Below, one piece after another: positions 15,852 through 23,786 of a stretch of DNA of 64,000 nucleotides. The notes under the pieces were generated by a model. The model had not been told where the DNA came from. It saw only the letters and a list, made by a program, of their open reading frames with translations, and did not search any database. Source of the stretch: RGIG1681 sp045594425. Lineage in GTDB: Bacteria > Bacillota > Clostridia > Christensenellales > UBA1242. The DNA is taken from positions 1 through 64,000 of the forward strand of contig JAZNYK010000016.1 of assembly GCA_045594425.1 (NCBI GenBank). The letters run 5' to 3'. Position 1 is the stretch's first letter. Each line of letters opens with the position of its first letter. The position numbers were made by a program, and so were the translations under genes.

Positions 15852-17048
15852 ATGACAAAAGAACAAAAAGTAATTATTTCAATTTCATCATGCATCTGTC
15901 TTTTGGATGTGTTTTATGAATTATTTTTTAACATTTACATTATGCAAACAGTAACGTCAAACATTATTTTAATTTTTGCTTGCTACATGGTTGGTATTGC
16001 GGTTTGCCTTTTTCTGTATTACCCATTTTTTAAAATATTAAATGGAAGAACCGCTATTTGGATATATAGATTTTCATTTGTGCTTTCGTTTATCATAATT
16101 ATCTTATCAATGACACTTCACGCTAGTTTTGCGTTCCTTTTGATTTTTATTACTGCACTTCGATATATATGCAATATGTGCTTCTACATTCCACAAGAAG
16201 TGGCAACTATGAAACACGTAAAAAAAGATTCTTCAGATGGATTTTTGGCATTCAAATCTATGATAAACACGGTTATTAAAGTATTTTTCAGTTTAACTGT
16301 TTCTGCCCTTTTTGCATACTTTGACACAATCTGGTTGTTTGGCATTATGCTTGTTGATGTTGCTATTATGTTTATTTTAAGTTTTGGAATGAAATCAACA
16401 GGAACAGATTTTATTTTCAGACCAAAGGCATTTGTTGAAGAAACTAAACAATACCCACACATGAAGTATATTTATATTTGCCAAGCCTTAAAGAGAATGT
16501 CTGAAGCAGGCATTGTTCAAATGCTTTTGCCAATTATGCTTTTTATGAACATTGGAAGTGAATTTTCACTTGGAATTTATTCATCTATCGCCTGTGTTAT
16601 AACTGCTTGCTGGCTTCCTGTGTTTGTTAAATTTAGAAAACAAAAAAACGCAATTTTGCTCACTTCTATGTTAATTTTAATAACATCTTCTGTATTACTT
16701 GTAATTTTTCCACATCCAGCAACTTATGTTGCATATTATTTAATAAACCAATTTGCAAGTGCAAGTTTCACAAACGCTCAAAATGCATCTTTGTTTGACA
16801 GCATAAAATATCCACTTCTTTGTGAAAATAAAGAAGAACACGCCTACATTTATGGCCTTGCCGGAAAGTCTGCTGAAGTGTTATCTTTTGCTATTGGAAT
16901 TTTATTTTATTGGCTGCTACCACCATCGCACTCTATTCCAGCAATTATGATTTTCTTTATGATTATAAAATTACTTTCTTTTATGCTTTTAACCAAATCT
17001 GACAAACTCACAATTGAAATCGCCGACAAATCAGTTTCACAAATTTAA
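15852..17048 (+). CDS. MFS-like multi-pass membrane transporter
   Basis: A 398-residue protein with about eleven or twelve hydrophobic helices spread along its length and a central hydrophilic stretch (KSTGTDFIFRPKAFVEETKQ), the shape of a major facilitator transporter. No substrate-specific motif is visible, and the usual loop 2-3 motif is poorly conserved (YPFFKILNGRTAIWIYR). AAGGA precedes the ATG. It is a single gene with a terminator directly after its stop. An export or drug-efflux role would be a guess. Confidence 0.75.
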   Translation: MTKEQKVIISISSCICLLDVFYELFFNIYIMQTVTSNIILIFACYMVGIAVCLFLYYPFFKILNGRTAIWIYRFSFVLSFIIIILSMTLHASFAFLLIFITALRYICNMCFYIPQEVATMKHVKKDSSDGFLAFKSMINTVIKVFFSLTVSALFAYFDTIWLFGIMLVDVAIMFILSFGMKSTGTDFIFRPKAFVEETKQYPHMKYIYICQALKRMSEAGIVQMLLPIMLFMNIGSEFSLGIYSSIACVITACWLPVFVKFRKQKNAILLTSMLILITSSVLLVIFPHPATYVAYYLINQFASASFTNAQNASLFDSIKYPLLCENKEEHAYIYGLAGKSAEVLSFAIGILFYWLLPPSHSIPAIMIFFMIIKLLSFMLLTKSDKLTIEIADKSVSQI

Positions 17049-17070
17049 AACATCCATTATGGATGTTTTT
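17047..17070 (+). terminator. terminator of transporter gene
   Basis: AACATCCA / TGGATGTT with a 3-base loop and a following T run, overlapping the stop codon. Confidence 0.85.
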
Positions 17071-17087
17071 ATTTAATAAAATTGTTC

Positions 17088-17116
17088 TTGATAATTTGGT
17101 TATTTAAGATTATAAT
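17088..17116 (+). promoter_or_regulatory. promoter of the Cys-rich protein
   Basis: TTGATA (17088-17093) and TATAAT (17111-17116) with a 17-base spacer; AAAGGAG follows before the ATG at 17138. Confidence 0.8.
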
Positions 17117-17137
17117 GTTTGTGTAAAGGAGTTTATT

Positions 17138-17416
17138 ATGAAAAACACAATTCATGGTGATAAAAATGGAAAATGCGTTCTTGATGAAACTCAAGACTGC
17201 ATTGATTGTGGTGAATGTGACAGATGTGACCTTGACCCAAGCAAAATTTGTGACAATTGTGGTGCTTGTTTAGATGCTTACAACACCAATGAAAAAGGCT
17301 TTGTTGAAATTCCAATTGACCGCATAGATATGTCTGGTGGAGATGCCACTTTAGAAGATTTTTATGCATCACTTGGGCTTGATGACGAAGACGATGATGA
17401 GGATGACGAAAAATAA
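17138..17416 (+). CDS. small Cys-rich acidic protein
   Basis: A 92-residue protein. Eight cysteines lie in two clusters (DCIDCGECDRC at about 20-30 and CDNCGAC at about 38-44), plus one near residue 13. They could bind zinc or an iron-sulfur cluster, although the pattern is not a standard ferredoxin CxxCxxCxxxCP. The tail is a run of Asp and Glu (DDEDDDEDDEK). Similar small proteins occur in Clostridia without a known function. It has a strong promoter and its own terminator. Confidence 0.75.
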   Translation: MKNTIHGDKNGKCVLDETQDCIDCGECDRCDLDPSKICDNCGACLDAYNTNEKGFVEIPIDRIDMSGGDATLEDFYASLGLDDEDDDEDDEK

Positions 17417-17419
17417 AAA

Positions 17420-17441
17420 CCACCCTTTTGGGTGGCTTTTT
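17420..17441. terminator. bidirectional terminator
   Basis: CCACCC / GGGTGG with a TTTT loop and flanking A and T runs, between the Cys-rich gene and the convergent alpha-oxoamine synthase gene. Confidence 0.88.
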
Positions 17442-18628
17442 TATTTTTCAATTAAATCAAATTCAGCAAACACTTTTGCAATAATGTCAGCGGCTTCTTC
17501 AAGTTCTTCTTTGCTATGTGTTGCTGTGTAAGTTGTTCTAATAAGTCCTTGACCTGGAGGTGTTGCTGGTGGAACAACTGGGTTTGCATAAACGCCTTCT
17601 TCAAATAAACGCTTACAAACTTCAAAAGTTGTTTCAAAACCATATGTGTAAAGAGCAATAATTGGAGCCTTGCTGTCAGCAAATTTAACACCCCTTTCTC
17701 TTAATAATTTTCTCATATATTCAGCAGTTTCTGTGAGTTTTTGAACTCTTTCTGGTTCTGCTCTTAAAATTCTTAACGCCTCATGAGTTGCAGCAAGCGC
17801 ACCTGGTGTGATTGAAGCACTAAAAATAAATGGTCTTGAATTGTGTCTGATATATTCAGCAACTTGATGAGAACAAGCACAATAACCACCAATTGAAGCA
17901 AGTGATTTTGAGAATGTTCCAGCAATAATGTCAACTTCATCAATTAAGTCAAAATATTCAGCGGTGCCTGCACCAGTTTTTCCGATAACACCAAAGCAAT
18001 GTGCATCGTCAACCATAAGTCTTGCACCATATTTCTTTTTAATTTCAACAAGACGTGGAAGGTCACAAATGTCACCTGTCATTGAAAAAATGCCATCAGT
18101 AACAATCAAAATTCCTGCATCTTCAGGGACTTCTTGGAGTTTTCTTTCCAAATCATCATAATCCAAATGATTAAATCTAACCATTTTTGCATATGAAAGT
18201 TGACAAGCATCATAAATGCTTGCGTGATTTTCTTTGTCATTAAAGATATAATCTTTTCTTCCAGCAATAGCAGAAATAATGCCAAGGTTTGTTTGGAAGC
18301 CTGTGCTCATTGTAACACAATCTTCTTTTCCTAAAAATTCAGCAAGTTCTTTTTCAAGTTCCAAATGAAGTGTTGTTGTTCCATTTAAAAATCTTGAGCC
18401 TGAACATCCTGTGCCATATTTTTCTGTTGCTTCAATGCTGGCTTTAATAACTCTTGGGTCACTCGTAAGCCCTTGATAGTTATTTGAGCCAATCATAATT
18501 TTTCTTTTACCTTCCATATTTACAACGGTGTCTTGCTTTGATTCAAGAACGTGAAAATATGGGTATATACCCGCCGCTTTAGCATCTTCTGCTAAATGGT
18601 AATCTTTACATTTTTGAAATAAATCCAT
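17441..18628 (-). CDS. PLP-dependent alpha-oxoamine synthase (Kbl/BioF/SPT family)
   Basis: A 395-residue fold-type I PLP enzyme that condenses an amino acid with an acyl thioester. Family signatures are the YPYF start, SRFLNGTTTLH, the FQTNLG segment, the PLP-binding VDDAHCFGVIG and the Schiff-base lysine in TFSKSLASIGG. Later come RPFIFSASITPG and ANPVVPPATPPG. The sequence cannot tell 2-amino-3-ketobutyrate ligase (kbl) from serine palmitoyltransferase-like enzymes. The threonine dehydrogenase and biotin genes that would identify it are not adjacent. An acyltransferase-like gene lies divergently 104 bases away. GGAG precedes the ATG. Confidence 0.85.
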   Translation of the reverse strand: MDLFQKCKDYHLAEDAKAAGIYPYFHVLESKQDTVVNMEGKRKIMIGSNNYQGLTSDPRVIKASIEATEKYGTGCSGSRFLNGTTTLHLELEKELAEFLGKEDCVTMSTGFQTNLGIISAIAGRKDYIFNDKENHASIYDACQLSYAKMVRFNHLDYDDLERKLQEVPEDAGILIVTDGIFSMTGDICDLPRLVEIKKKYGARLMVDDAHCFGVIGKTGAGTAEYFDLIDEVDIIAGTFSKSLASIGGYCACSHQVAEYIRHNSRPFIFSASITPGALAATHEALRILRAEPERVQKLTETAEYMRKLLRERGVKFADSKAPIIALYTYGFETTFEVCKRLFEEGVYANPVVPPATPPGQGLIRTTYTATHSKEELEEAADIIAKVFAEFDLIEK

Positions 18629-18698
18629 GTCTAGAATTCTCCTTAAAAAAACTAGTCTTATTATACCAACTTTTACTTAAATATAGCAAATTTTTTCT

Positions 18699-18726
18699 TT
18701 GATATTGCAAAATTTTTGTATATAAT
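18699..18726 (+). promoter_or_regulatory. promoter ending at the ATG of the acyltransferase-like gene
   Basis: TTGATA (18699-18704) and TATAAT (18721-18726) with a 16-base spacer. Six bases then separate it from the ATG, so transcription should start at or beside the A of the start codon. Confidence 0.65.
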
Positions 18727-18732
18727 TGATTT

Positions 18733-19860
18733 ATGGATAAAAAAACAAATATTAGCAAACAAATCAATCTTGACTATTTTGAATTTCCCGCAAATAAATT
18801 AAAATCTAAACTAGTGGCAACTAAATTCTTATTTTTTAACCAAAAATATGAATTAAGCCAGCCTGCAGTTTTTGTTTGCAACAAAACGACACCTTATGAC
18901 AAATATTTAATTTCAAGCATAATGTTTGGAAACTACGTTTTTTTGAAAGACGATGTTATTCAAGCGCTTTATAAAAACGCTTTATCTGTAGCAGCAAAAA
19001 AAGAGATTTTTAAGCAATTTGAACTTTTTAAAGAATATGGATATTCTGTTATTATTTTTCCAGAAAAAAACATTACAATTTTTGGAAACTGCTCAAAACT
19101 TCCATCGGTTATAACAGAATTTTTATTTGAAACGGGTTTTGAACTAAAGTTCTTGTATTTAATTGGAACTTATTATTCATCACCTATATGGAGCAAACTT
19201 CATCGTAAAACTGAAACTCGATATTTTCAACAATTTAAAATTGAGCATGATGCAATCAATAACAAATCTGAAACTGAACGAAATAAAATTATAAATAATC
19301 TTATGCCTTCTTCTGCTTCGGTTTATGCTTCAAAATTTCCACTTGCATTAAAATCTAATATGCTTGCAGAAAACATTGATTCTATCATGTATTGTTGCCC
19401 ACACTGCAAAACTTTCTTTTCAATATACTCTGAATACAACTGCATAAAATGCCGTGAATGTGGAACCCTTGTCGAATTTTCAAAAGACGGAAAAATTTTA
19501 TTTTCAAACACAATCACATCATTTGACGATATTGAACAGTTTTTGTATAACGAACTAAAACACAAAGAGTTTGATAACAATCCACTAGTTTGCTATGACA
19601 CCGCAATAATGTTAAGCAATTCAAATAAAGGCAAACCAATAAAAACGCCAAACACAGAAGTCAAAATTTATGCCGACATGGTAAAAATTAAAAATGAACT
19701 CGTTAACAAAACCATAAAAATTTCTGACATCCAAGATGCAATTTTGCAACACAACAACATTGTTAGAATTATTTTGAAAAAAGACACGATTTTGCTTCAA
19801 GGCTCTAGCAAAGAAAACTTTTACATCTTGCTAGATTTAGTAAAAATGTTTAAAGAATAA
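18733..19860 (+). CDS. PlsC-like acyltransferase homologue with zinc ribbon, probably inactive
   Basis: A 375-residue protein. Residues 40-150 follow the PlsC lysophospholipid acyltransferase layout. The catalytic NHxxxxD motif is N50-K51-TTPY-D56, with Lys replacing the catalytic His, and FPEGTR is replaced by FPEKNITIFG (109-118). Residues ~218-245 form a zinc ribbon (CPHC ... CREC). The C-terminal ~125 residues end in a beta-rich PH-like region. Clostridial acyltransferases with an inserted zinc ribbon are known; the His loss is unusual. No Shine-Dalgarno site is visible before the ATG. Confidence 0.65.
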   Translation: MDKKTNISKQINLDYFEFPANKLKSKLVATKFLFFNQKYELSQPAVFVCNKTTPYDKYLISSIMFGNYVFLKDDVIQALYKNALSVAAKKEIFKQFELFKEYGYSVIIFPEKNITIFGNCSKLPSVITEFLFETGFELKFLYLIGTYYSSPIWSKLHRKTETRYFQQFKIEHDAINNKSETERNKIINNLMPSSASVYASKFPLALKSNMLAENIDSIMYCCPHCKTFFSIYSEYNCIKCRECGTLVEFSKDGKILFSNTITSFDDIEQFLYNELKHKEFDNNPLVCYDTAIMLSNSNKGKPIKTPNTEVKIYADMVKIKNELVNKTIKISDIQDAILQHNNIVRIILKKDTILLQGSSKENFYILLDLVKMFKE

Positions 19861-19863
19861 AAA

Positions 19864-19892
19864 AACGCCACTCTATGAGTGGTGTTTTTTTA
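19864..19892. terminator. bidirectional terminator
   Basis: AACGCCACTC / GAGTGGTGTT with a TAT loop and flanking A and T runs between the convergent acyltransferase-like and SSB-like genes. Confidence 0.88.
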
Positions 19893-20585
19893 GTTGTCTG
19901 CTAGTCTACGTGTTAGATTAACAATTTGATTGCCATCGTCATAATCATAGGCATTATCACCGAGTTCTATGCCGTCAACTAAAAGCACGCTTGAAAGCGA
20001 AATTTCATAAGCAATTCGTGTTTCTGAAGTGTTATCATCAATACGTTTTTGATATTTTCTGCTTTGTATTCTGCCTTGAACTTCAAGTTTTTCGCCAATG
20101 CCAAGGTCTCGAACAAATCTTGCATTTCTTCCCCAAGCAATGCAAGGCAAATAATCACTTTTGTTATACGCTCTGTTAACCGCAAGCAGAACATCACAAA
20201 TTTCTCTGCCAAAAGGTGTTGTTCTGTAAACTGGTTCTTTGCAAATGTAACCAACTAAATAAATTTGATTTATCTCACTAATTTCGTTTGGGTCAACAAT
20301 TTCTTTAACAAAGATTGTTAGCATAAGTTTGCTTTTGCCGTCTTCAAGTTTATTGTAACTTCTAAACTGTCCAACAATGCCAATTTCATCACCAACAGCA
20401 AAATCAGCAATTAATCTTTCAGAAATTGTCACTGGAAGAACATCTACTTCTTCTGAAAGTCTTTGAACTTCTACATACATTTCAAAAAAGCCTTCGCCCA
20501 TCACAGTATGTGAATATGATGGAAGTTTATTAATTTTTCCTTTGAGTAAAACATGATTATTGTTTTCATAAGATATATTATTCAT
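19890..20585 (-). CDS. single-stranded DNA-binding protein with two OB folds
   Basis: A 231-residue protein built from two OB-fold units. The first is about residues 8-100 (NHVLLKGKINKLPSYSH, then VGDEIGIVGQFRSYNK). The second is about 103-205 (INQIYLVGYICKEPVYRTT, PFGREICDVLLAVNRAYNKS, YLPCIAWGRNARF, GEKLEVQGRIQSRKY). The second unit is the more typical SSB. Such double-OB proteins occur in Clostridia. The acidic, short C-terminus (TRRLADN) lacks the usual DDDIPF interaction tip. It starts 12 bases after the deacetylase stop, so the two are probably one transcript. Confidence 0.8.
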   Translation of the reverse strand: MNNISYENNNHVLLKGKINKLPSYSHTVMGEGFFEMYVEVQRLSEEVDVLPVTISERLIADFAVGDEIGIVGQFRSYNKLEDGKSKLMLTIFVKEIVDPNEISEINQIYLVGYICKEPVYRTTPFGREICDVLLAVNRAYNKSDYLPCIAWGRNARFVRDLGIGEKLEVQGRIQSRKYQKRIDDNTSETRIAYEISLSSVLLVDGIELGDNAYDYDDGNQIVNLTRRLADN

Positions 20586-20597
20586 TTTATCCTATCC

Positions 20598-21362
20598 TCA
20601 TTTTAATTTTTGTAATCCGTTGTTATCGATATAGTAATTGCTTTCGTAGACTAAATTCGACATCTTTACCATTGAATATCCTTCTTGCTTTAAATAATCA
20701 ATAATAAGTGGCAACGCTTCAAGAATATGGTCAGAATTATTATGAAATAAAATTATTGAGCCGTTTTTTACTCCAGACTTAACCCTAGACAAAATTTCAT
20801 TTGCTGATAACCCCTTCCAATCCAAACTATCAACATCCCACTGAATGGTTTTTAACCCCATTGCATCTGCAGAATTTAGCAATGTGTCATTATAATCCCC
20901 AAAAGGTGGTCTGAAAAATTTTACAGGTTTGCCTGTTATGTTTGTTATCATATCACTAGACACTTTAAGTTCGTTTTTTATTTGTCCGGCTGAAAGCGTG
21001 CTCATTTTTGGATGAGTGTTTGAATGAGTGCCAATTTCAATTCCCGCTTCATCTATTTCTTTAACTTTATCTTCATTTTGTTCAATCCAAAAACCGACCA
21101 AAAAGAATGTTCCCTCTACTCCATTTTCTTTTAGTGTGCTTATTATCTTTGATGTTTTATCTGAACCCCAAGCGGCATCAAATGTTAGCGCCACTTTCTT
21201 TTCAGATGTTTCAACTGAATAAATTGGAACCTGCCTTGCCGCATATCCAAAATAAACCGTTCCTGTGTTTGTTATTGCAACTAGCATAGCAAGAACAATT
21301 GCAATCAGTGATAAAGATAACATCCCTGTTATTGACTTTAATTTTGTGCACAATATCTTCAT
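20598..21362 (-). CDS. polysaccharide deacetylase, PdaB-like
   Basis: A 254-residue NodB-type deacetylase, likely acting outside the membrane on peptidoglycan or cortex. A single N-terminal hydrophobic segment (about 10-34) anchors or exports it. The catalytic motifs are ALTFDAAWG (motif 1 Asp), HSNTH (metal His residues), RPPFGDYN and ILFHN. The FDAAWG wording is that of sporulation deacetylases of the PdaB group. A perfect Spo0A-type box lies about 85 bases upstream of the ATG, and it sits right behind the spoIIA operon. A sporulation role is inference from these facts. Confidence 0.82.
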   Translation of the reverse strand: MKILCTKLKSITGMLSLSLIAIVLAMLVAITNTGTVYFGYAARQVPIYSVETSEKKVALTFDAAWGSDKTSKIISTLKENGVEGTFFLVGFWIEQNEDKVKEIDEAGIEIGTHSNTHPKMSTLSAGQIKNELKVSSDMITNITGKPVKFFRPPFGDYNDTLLNSADAMGLKTIQWDVDSLDWKGLSANEILSRVKSGVKNGSIILFHNNSDHILEALPLIIDYLKQEGYSMVKMSNLVYESNYYIDNNGLQKLK

Positions 21363-21446
21363 ACAAATTACCCCTATATTTTAATTAAGCGTGACTATGA
21401 TTTACAAAACATAAACTTTACAATCTTGTTGAATAAGTTTTAGTAA

Positions 21447-21453
21447 TGTCGAA
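21447..21453 (+). promoter_or_regulatory. candidate Spo0A box
   Basis: TGTCGAA matches the consensus TGNCGAA. It is located between sigF and the PdaB-like gene, upstream of the latter. Confidence 0.4.
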
Positions 21454-21515
21454 AAGTGTCTATCTGTTTATGTTTGTTATGGTAAATTTTATTTATAAAC
21501 TTTTTTAAATATTCC

Positions 21516-21546
21516 AAAAAAAAGTAGAACGTTTTTGTTCTACTTT
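21516..21546 (-). terminator. terminator of the spoIIA operon
   Basis: AAAGTAGAAC (21521-21530) / GTTCTACTTT (21537-21546) with a T run on the - strand. It overlaps the sigF stop codon. Confidence 0.85.
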
Positions 21547-22283
21547 TCAACTAATTTCTTTCTTAATTGTTCTATGATTTTTGATTCTATTCTAGACACT
21601 TGAACTTGCGACACATCTAAAAGTGCAGCAACTTCACCTTGTGTTTTTCCACGATAATATCTGAGCAAAATTATCTTTCGCTCTTTTTCTGGCAAATTCA
21701 TAATTTCTGTTTTTAAAATAAACTTATCAAGCATTTCATCACTTTTATCAAACACAGCCAGCCTGTCTATAACATTTTGACTGTTTGGGTCGTCTTCATC
21801 AACTTTTGCATGAAGTGAGATTGTCTGTTGGCACGAATCTAACGCAATAACAACATCTTCTTTTTCAACTTCAAACGTTTTCGCAAGTTCTTCTATTGAT
21901 GGTGTTTCAGCGTTTTCTTTTTTCAATTTTTCTAGATACGCCTTCAATTTAATTGCAAGAGTTTTTATCGACCTTGAAACTTTTATGCTTCCATCATCGC
22001 GTAAAAATCTTTTAATTTCACCTGATATCATTGGAACTGCATAAGTTGAAAATTTTACATCAAAACTTGGATTGAAGTTTTTTATTGCTTTCAAAAATCC
22101 AACGCACCCAATTTGATATAGGTCGTCATATTCCACACCCTTGTTTAAATATCCTTTAACAATTGCTTTTATTAATGGAAAGTTGCCTTCAACCAAAGTA
22201 TTAATTGCTTGTTCATCACCATTTTTTGCTTTTAAAATAAGTTCATTTGTTTTTTCAACATCAATTGGCTTATAACTTTCCAT
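21540..22283 (-). CDS. sigF: forespore sigma factor
   Basis: Sigma-70 family factor of 247 residues with region 2 (YDDLYQIGCVGFLKAIKNF, FSTYAVPMISGEIKRF), region 3 and the region 4 helix-turn-helix (TQGEVAALLDVSQVQVSRIE). Its place directly after spoIIAB identifies it as sigma-F, the first forespore-specific factor, over its close relative sigma-G. The ATG overlaps the spoIIAB stop by one base (TAATG) with AGAGG upstream, so the two are translationally coupled. Confidence 0.95.
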   Translation of the reverse strand: MESYKPIDVEKTNELILKAKNGDEQAINTLVEGNFPLIKAIVKGYLNKGVEYDDLYQIGCVGFLKAIKNFNPSFDVKFSTYAVPMISGEIKRFLRDDGSIKVSRSIKTLAIKLKAYLEKLKKENAETPSIEELAKTFEVEKEDVVIALDSCQQTISLHAKVDEDDPNSQNVIDRLAVFDKSDEMLDKFILKTEIMNLPEKERKIILLRYYRGKTQGEVAALLDVSQVQVSRIESKIIEQLRKKLVEK

Positions 22284-22708
22284 TACCTCTTTATCACCTT
22301 TTGCATATGAACAATAAGACCCGTTGGATTGTTTGGTTTAACTTCTAAATAATTCATAAATGAATCCATCAGTGTGAAACCCATGCCAGAATGTTCTTGT
22401 TCGGACTTGGTTGTAAAAAATGGTTGTAAAGCCATATCAATATCACCAATACCAACACCTGTGTCTGTTACGGTTATATCAACCATATTTTCTTTTAGCC
22501 CAACTTCAAGAACAATTTTTCCTCCTTTGTTTTGATATCCATGCACGATAGAATTTGTAACTGCTTCAGAAACTGCTGTTTTAATGTCATTCACTTCTGA
22601 AAGTGTTGGCTTGAGTTCAGTGCAAAACATTGCAACTGCACCTCTTGCAAAACCTTCATTAACATTTTTTGCATCAAATTCTAGTTTAAAATAATTATCA
22701 AAAGTCAT
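22283..22708 (-). CDS. spoIIAB: anti-sigma-F factor, serine kinase
   Basis: A 141-residue GHKL ATPase that binds and inhibits sigma-F and phosphorylates SpoIIAA. The N box is EAVTNSIVHGY, the G1 box DTGVGIGD and the G2 region HSGMGFTLM. Its length and its place between spoIIAA and sigF are typical. Confidence 0.95.
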   Translation of the reverse strand: MTFDNYFKLEFDAKNVNEGFARGAVAMFCTELKPTLSEVNDIKTAVSEAVTNSIVHGYQNKGGKIVLEVGLKENMVDITVTDTGVGIGDIDMALQPFFTTKSEQEHSGMGFTLMDSFMNYLEVKPNNPTGLIVHMQKVIKR

Positions 22709-22723
22709 CTCTTTTAATCTCCT

Positions 22724-23035
22724 TTAACAAACCTTTGGAATAATTTGATATATTCCTGTCATTTCAAATATTCTGTTTACATAAGAAGTTGGATTTTTTA
22801 TAAACATATCAATATCGCATTTTGAAAACTTGTTGTATCTTCCAAGCAAAACCCCAATGCCAGTGCTGTCCATAAACGACACACCCGAAAAATCTAAAAC
22901 AAGTTTTTTTGCTCCACTAGACCTGTTTAACAAATCATCAAGCGAGATTCTCACATATTCTGCCGAATATTCATCAAGTTCACCCGATAGTTCGGCATAA
23001 ATGCCATCTTCACCGCTAATATACTTAATATCCAT
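22724..23035 (-). CDS. spoIIAA: anti-anti-sigma factor
   Basis: A 103-residue STAS-domain protein. Its phosphorylated serine lies in FMDSTGIGVLLGRY (about residue 57). The unphosphorylated form frees sigma-F from SpoIIAB. It is the first gene of the spoIIA operon, with GAGGAGG upstream of the ATG. The dyad at 23088-23101 lies in its upstream region. Confidence 0.94.
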   Translation of the reverse strand: MDIKYISGEDGIYAELSGELDEYSAEYVRISLDDLLNRSSGAKKLVLDFSGVSFMDSTGIGVLLGRYNKFSKCDIDMFIKNPTSYVNRIFEMTGIYQIIPKVC

Positions 23036-23087
23036 AAACTAACCTCCTCACACAAAAATGATAGCACACACATCTAAATTACAGTTT

Positions 23088-23101
23088 GCGATATTTATCG
23101 C
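23088..23101. promoter_or_regulatory. short palindrome upstream of spoIIAA
   Basis: GCGATA-TT-TATCGC is a perfect 6-2-6 dyad about 55 bases upstream of the spoIIAA ATG. A near-match to a Spo0A box (TGTCGTT) lies beside it at about 23116-23122. It could be an operator; no binding protein can be named. Confidence 0.35.
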
Positions 23102-23174
23102 ATAAACACTAGATTTGTCGTTTTTTTTAACAATTTAAAACGTGCACAAATTGAGATAAAAAAAGTTTTGCATA

Positions 23175-23202
23175 TTGACAATTTTATGCAAAACTTTATA
23201 AT
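23175..23202 (+). promoter_or_regulatory. promoter of the 23231 gene
   Basis: TTGACA (23175-23180) and TATAAT (23197-23202) with a 16-base spacer; GAGG follows seven bases before the ATG. Confidence 0.75.
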
Positions 23203-23230
23203 GGAACTATATTAAAAATGAGGTTTATTT

Positions 23231-23755
23231 ATGGAACAAAATAAAAACAAATGGGGCTCTGATGTTTGCTCTTTTATCATCAATTCAACACCCCTTTCAT
23301 TAATGCACATCACCCTAAACAACATTGGTGATAATAAACTAACAACCACATTTGGTGAACACAGTTTAATTTCTAGTGAAGAATGTGCTAGAAATGATTC
23401 TAACGATATTTTTCAAAAACGAGTTGTGCGTGCAGGAACTGCCGATGAAACAAAATATTATGAAGGCTTGCTTGCAGGCAAAAGCAAACTTCCAAGTTCT
23501 GAGGGAGAATATGTAACATTTGCATATCATCCATACAAAGGCAACGGCGTTTTTGATAATGTTATTTTCAGACACACTGAAAATGGAAAAGAAGTTTATT
23601 GCAAAGCATACACCGACCAAGAAATTGACGAAATTGTTAAAGCCGACCCTGCACATCCACTGATTTCAATTATGACAAAAACTCTTTCTATTTTTGGAGA
23701 TATTCCACAACCACAAACAACAAACGAACAATCTAATCAACCACAAAAAATATAA
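23231..23755 (+). CDS. hypothetical protein, orphan + strand gene
   Basis: A 174-residue protein I do not recognise. It has no signal peptide or membrane segment. The N-terminal part is beta-rich (CSFIINSTPLSLMHITLNNI), the middle is charged (FQKRVVRAGTADETKYYEGL) and the tail is Gln/Asn/Pro-rich. It has its own strong promoter and terminator and is the only + strand gene right of 20 kb. It is divergent from spoIIA and convergent with htrA. Confidence 0.7.
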   Translation: MEQNKNKWGSDVCSFIINSTPLSLMHITLNNIGDNKLTTTFGEHSLISSEECARNDSNDIFQKRVVRAGTADETKYYEGLLAGKSKLPSSEGEYVTFAYHPYKGNGVFDNVIFRHTENGKEVYCKAYTDQEIDEIVKADPAHPLISIMTKTLSIFGDIPQPQTTNEQSNQPQKI

Positions 23756-23783
23756 AAAGATAGGGATTTCCCCTATCTTTTTT
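23756..23783. terminator. bidirectional terminator
   Basis: AAAGATAGGG / CCCTATCTTT with a 5-base loop and flanking A and T runs, between the 23231 gene and htrA. Confidence 0.9.
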
Positions 23784-23786
23784 TGT

